Source: DAHUXN01 sp963811805 (GTDB taxonomy: Bacteria > Acidobacteriota > Terriglobia > Acidiferrales > UBA7541). Taken from it: 64,000 bases of DNA. A model generated the notes under the pieces. That model did no database searches. It was not told where the DNA came from and saw nothing but the letters and a program-made list of their open reading frames with translations. Each line of letters begins with the position of its first letter. Positions within the stretch are counted from its first letter, which is position 1. The stretch is from positions 300,738 through 364,737 of the forward strand of contig CAWESU010000003.1 in assembly GCA_963811805.1 (NCBI GenBank), given 5' to 3'. This document shows positions 63,329-64,000 of this stretch, piece by piece. Position numbers and translations under genes: made by a program.

Positions 63329-63697
63329 ATGAAGGCAATAGCACTGGCAACGACAATTATCATTTTCGTAATTGCTCCCTCTGCGTTCGCAGATCATAGC
63401 AAGACAGTTCCCATGACTTGCGAAGCGGCCATCCATGAAGCAGAAGCCGTGGTCGTCGCGCAAAAACACGGTTACAAGGAACCCGGCCCACAAGACATGG
63501 TTCTAAAAATCACTAGCTCCAATGTCGGCAAAACCGTGGGAGCGGCGGTGATCTTTCCGCCAGCCTTACTTTGGTCGCACCCGAAATTCGGCGCACTGAC
63601 GTTCAGCGCATCAACAGATGGAAAATCGTGCATCGTCAAATCCACTGGTCAACCAGCGGATCAGGCGCTCAAGGATTGGGACAAAGACAGTAACTAG
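63329..63697 (+). CDS. Hypothetical small secreted protein (cargo)
   Basis: The 122-residue product has a signal peptide (ALATTIIIFVIAPSAFADH) and a short soluble domain with one Cys pair (MTCEAAIHEAEAVV; KSCIVKST). I recognise no family. AAAGGAGA precedes the ATG at good distance. It is inserted between the intact polB end and the degenerate copy of that end. Confidence 0.65.
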   Translation: MKAIALATTIIIFVIAPSAFADHSKTVPMTCEAAIHEAEAVVVAQKHGYKEPGPQDMVLKITSSNVGKTVGAAVIFPPALLWSHPKFGALTFSASTDGKSCIVKSTGQPADQALKDWDKDSN

Positions 63698-63757
63698 CCG
63701 CCAAGCGGGAAGGGGCGACACACGGAGCGGCCATAGGTGGCGTCGCCCTAAAATTCC

Positions 63758-63770
63758 GGGGGGGGGGGGG
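63758..63770 (+). repeat. Homopolymer run of 13 G
   Basis: A G13 tract is followed by CGGG in the gap 63698-63860. It may be a slippage-prone tract or a sequencing/assembly artefact. The short inverted pair GGGCGAC/GTCGCCC at 63713-63719 and 63742-63748 lies just before it. Confidence 0.8.
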
Positions 63771-63860
63771 CGGGTGAGATTCAAACCAACGCAGACGCTC
63801 CCGACCCTTTGGCGAAATCACGAAAACGAGAATGGGTCCCCGGCGAGCGACCGCGCTAAA

Positions 63861-63910
63861 GACACCGGGAATTGTTGGTTTCCATTCTCCGAAAGCTGAA
63901 CCTTATCTGA
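63861..63910 (+). pseudogene. Degenerate duplicate of the polB 3' end
   Basis: 43 of 50 bases match 62911-62960, including the stop. In the polB frame it reads HRELLVSILRKLNLI against HRKLLVSALRKLNLI, with mostly silent or conservative changes. A TAA interrupts the frame one codon upstream. It is therefore a relic of a related, diverged polB rather than a fresh copy. Confidence 0.75.
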
Positions 63911-63966
63911 CTTCTGGCCCCGCCCACGCTCCCGCCCGTTGCAAGGAAACGCTGGCGACGCACACA

Positions 63967-64000
63967 AGGGGGTGCAACTTTGGCCGCTTCTGTCTCCTAT
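63967..64000 (-). repeat. Right terminal inverted repeat (may continue past the window)
   Basis: AGGGGGTGCAACTTTG, three differing bases, then GCTTCTGTCTCCTAT. This is the reverse complement of 50024-50057 at 31 of 34 positions. Confidence 0.85.

Larger units (their letters stand above)
50024..64000. mobile_element. Candidate casposon-like element: Cas1, PolB, HNH and HTH genes within terminal inverted repeats
   Basis: The interval of at least 13,977 bp is bounded by the 34-bp inverted repeats at 50024-50057 and 63967-64000. It contains a solo Cas1, a complete family-B DNA polymerase, an HNH-like nuclease and a helix-turn-helix protein, the diagnostic set of casposons, plus cargo genes. No cas2, effector genes or CRISPR array are seen. 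GC content falls relative to the flanking chromosome, most visibly in 61-63 kb. The right boundary coincides with the window end, so its exact terminus and the target duplication are not visible. Confidence 0.7.

Noticed and set aside
63618..63899. 93-codon open frame across the G13 tract
   Set aside because: It overlaps the 3' end of the secreted-protein gene in another frame and depends on the homopolymer length; the composition is not protein-like.
55900..64000. CRISPR-Cas adaptation locus
   Set aside because: Only Cas1 is present. I found no cas2, no effector gene and no regularly spaced repeats on either strand around it; polymerase and HNH neighbours point to a casposon-like element instead.

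Overview
ORGANISM. The window looks like a chromosomal segment of a Gram-negative, aerobically respiring bacterium, most likely an Acidobacteriota (Koribacter/Terriglobia-like). The pointers are high GC, LpxD and Mpl (outer membrane and meso-diaminopimelate peptidoglycan), many TTG/GTG starts in tightly overlapping operons, carboxypeptidase-regulatory-domain proteins, and interspersed GTCATTCTGAGCGGAGCG-type repeats. This is inference from gene content; no rRNA or complete tRNA gene is present.

LAYOUT. 1-12.3 kb: housekeeping genes, comprising an acyl-CoA dehydrogenase end with meaB, an MBL-fold hydrolase, MTA phosphorylase, a PfkB kinase, MgtC, the overlapping ldcA-mpl-M61 peptidase chain, plsC, and lpxD on the minus strand. 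12.4-20.8 kb: a cloverleaf-like intergenic element, xerC/D, a poly(A)-polymerase/CCA family gene, dnaE, accA and two small genes. 20.9-39 kb: a respiratory and heme island. It carries a complete-looking but variant cytochrome c maturation set (ccmE-F-H-I-like-A-B-C-D), hemH, a Rieske/split cytochrome b/octaheme cytochrome c complex, a cupredoxin-like lipoprotein, and heme A and heme O synthases with a DUF420 protein. The ccm genes and hemH make and attach heme. The Rieske-b-c operon, read from a strong sigma70-type promoter, uses it. ctaA/ctaB supply heme A/O to a terminal oxidase outside the window. 39-44 kb: an LRR protein, a HEAT protein, erpA and nadE, followed by a repeat-rich gap.

44.6-49.7 kb: one large secreted beta-propeller/IPT lipoprotein gene on the minus strand, cut in two by an IS256-family element. 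The element has an 8-bp target duplication, so the gene can be rejoined on paper.

50.0-64.0 kb: an accessory region of lower GC bracketed by a 34-bp inverted repeat (31/34 identical; 50024-50057 and 63967-64000). It encodes a solo Cas1 with zinc ribbon and C-terminal helix-turn-helix, a co-transcribed unknown protein, and a divergent operon of a helix-turn-helix protein, an HNH-like nuclease and a complete family-B DNA polymerase. That gene set defines casposon-like self-synthesizing transposons. Cas1 and PolB end in a recognisably similar DNA-binding module. The same interval carries cargo: two secreted proteins, a DUF72 protein, and a three-gene unit of a RecA-like protein without a P-loop, a small protein and a second B-family polymerase without recognisable proofreading residues. 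A degenerate copy of the polB 3' end lies next to the right inverted repeat. This element is the main discovery candidate. The right boundary coincides with the end of the window, so neither the far flank nor a target duplication can be seen.
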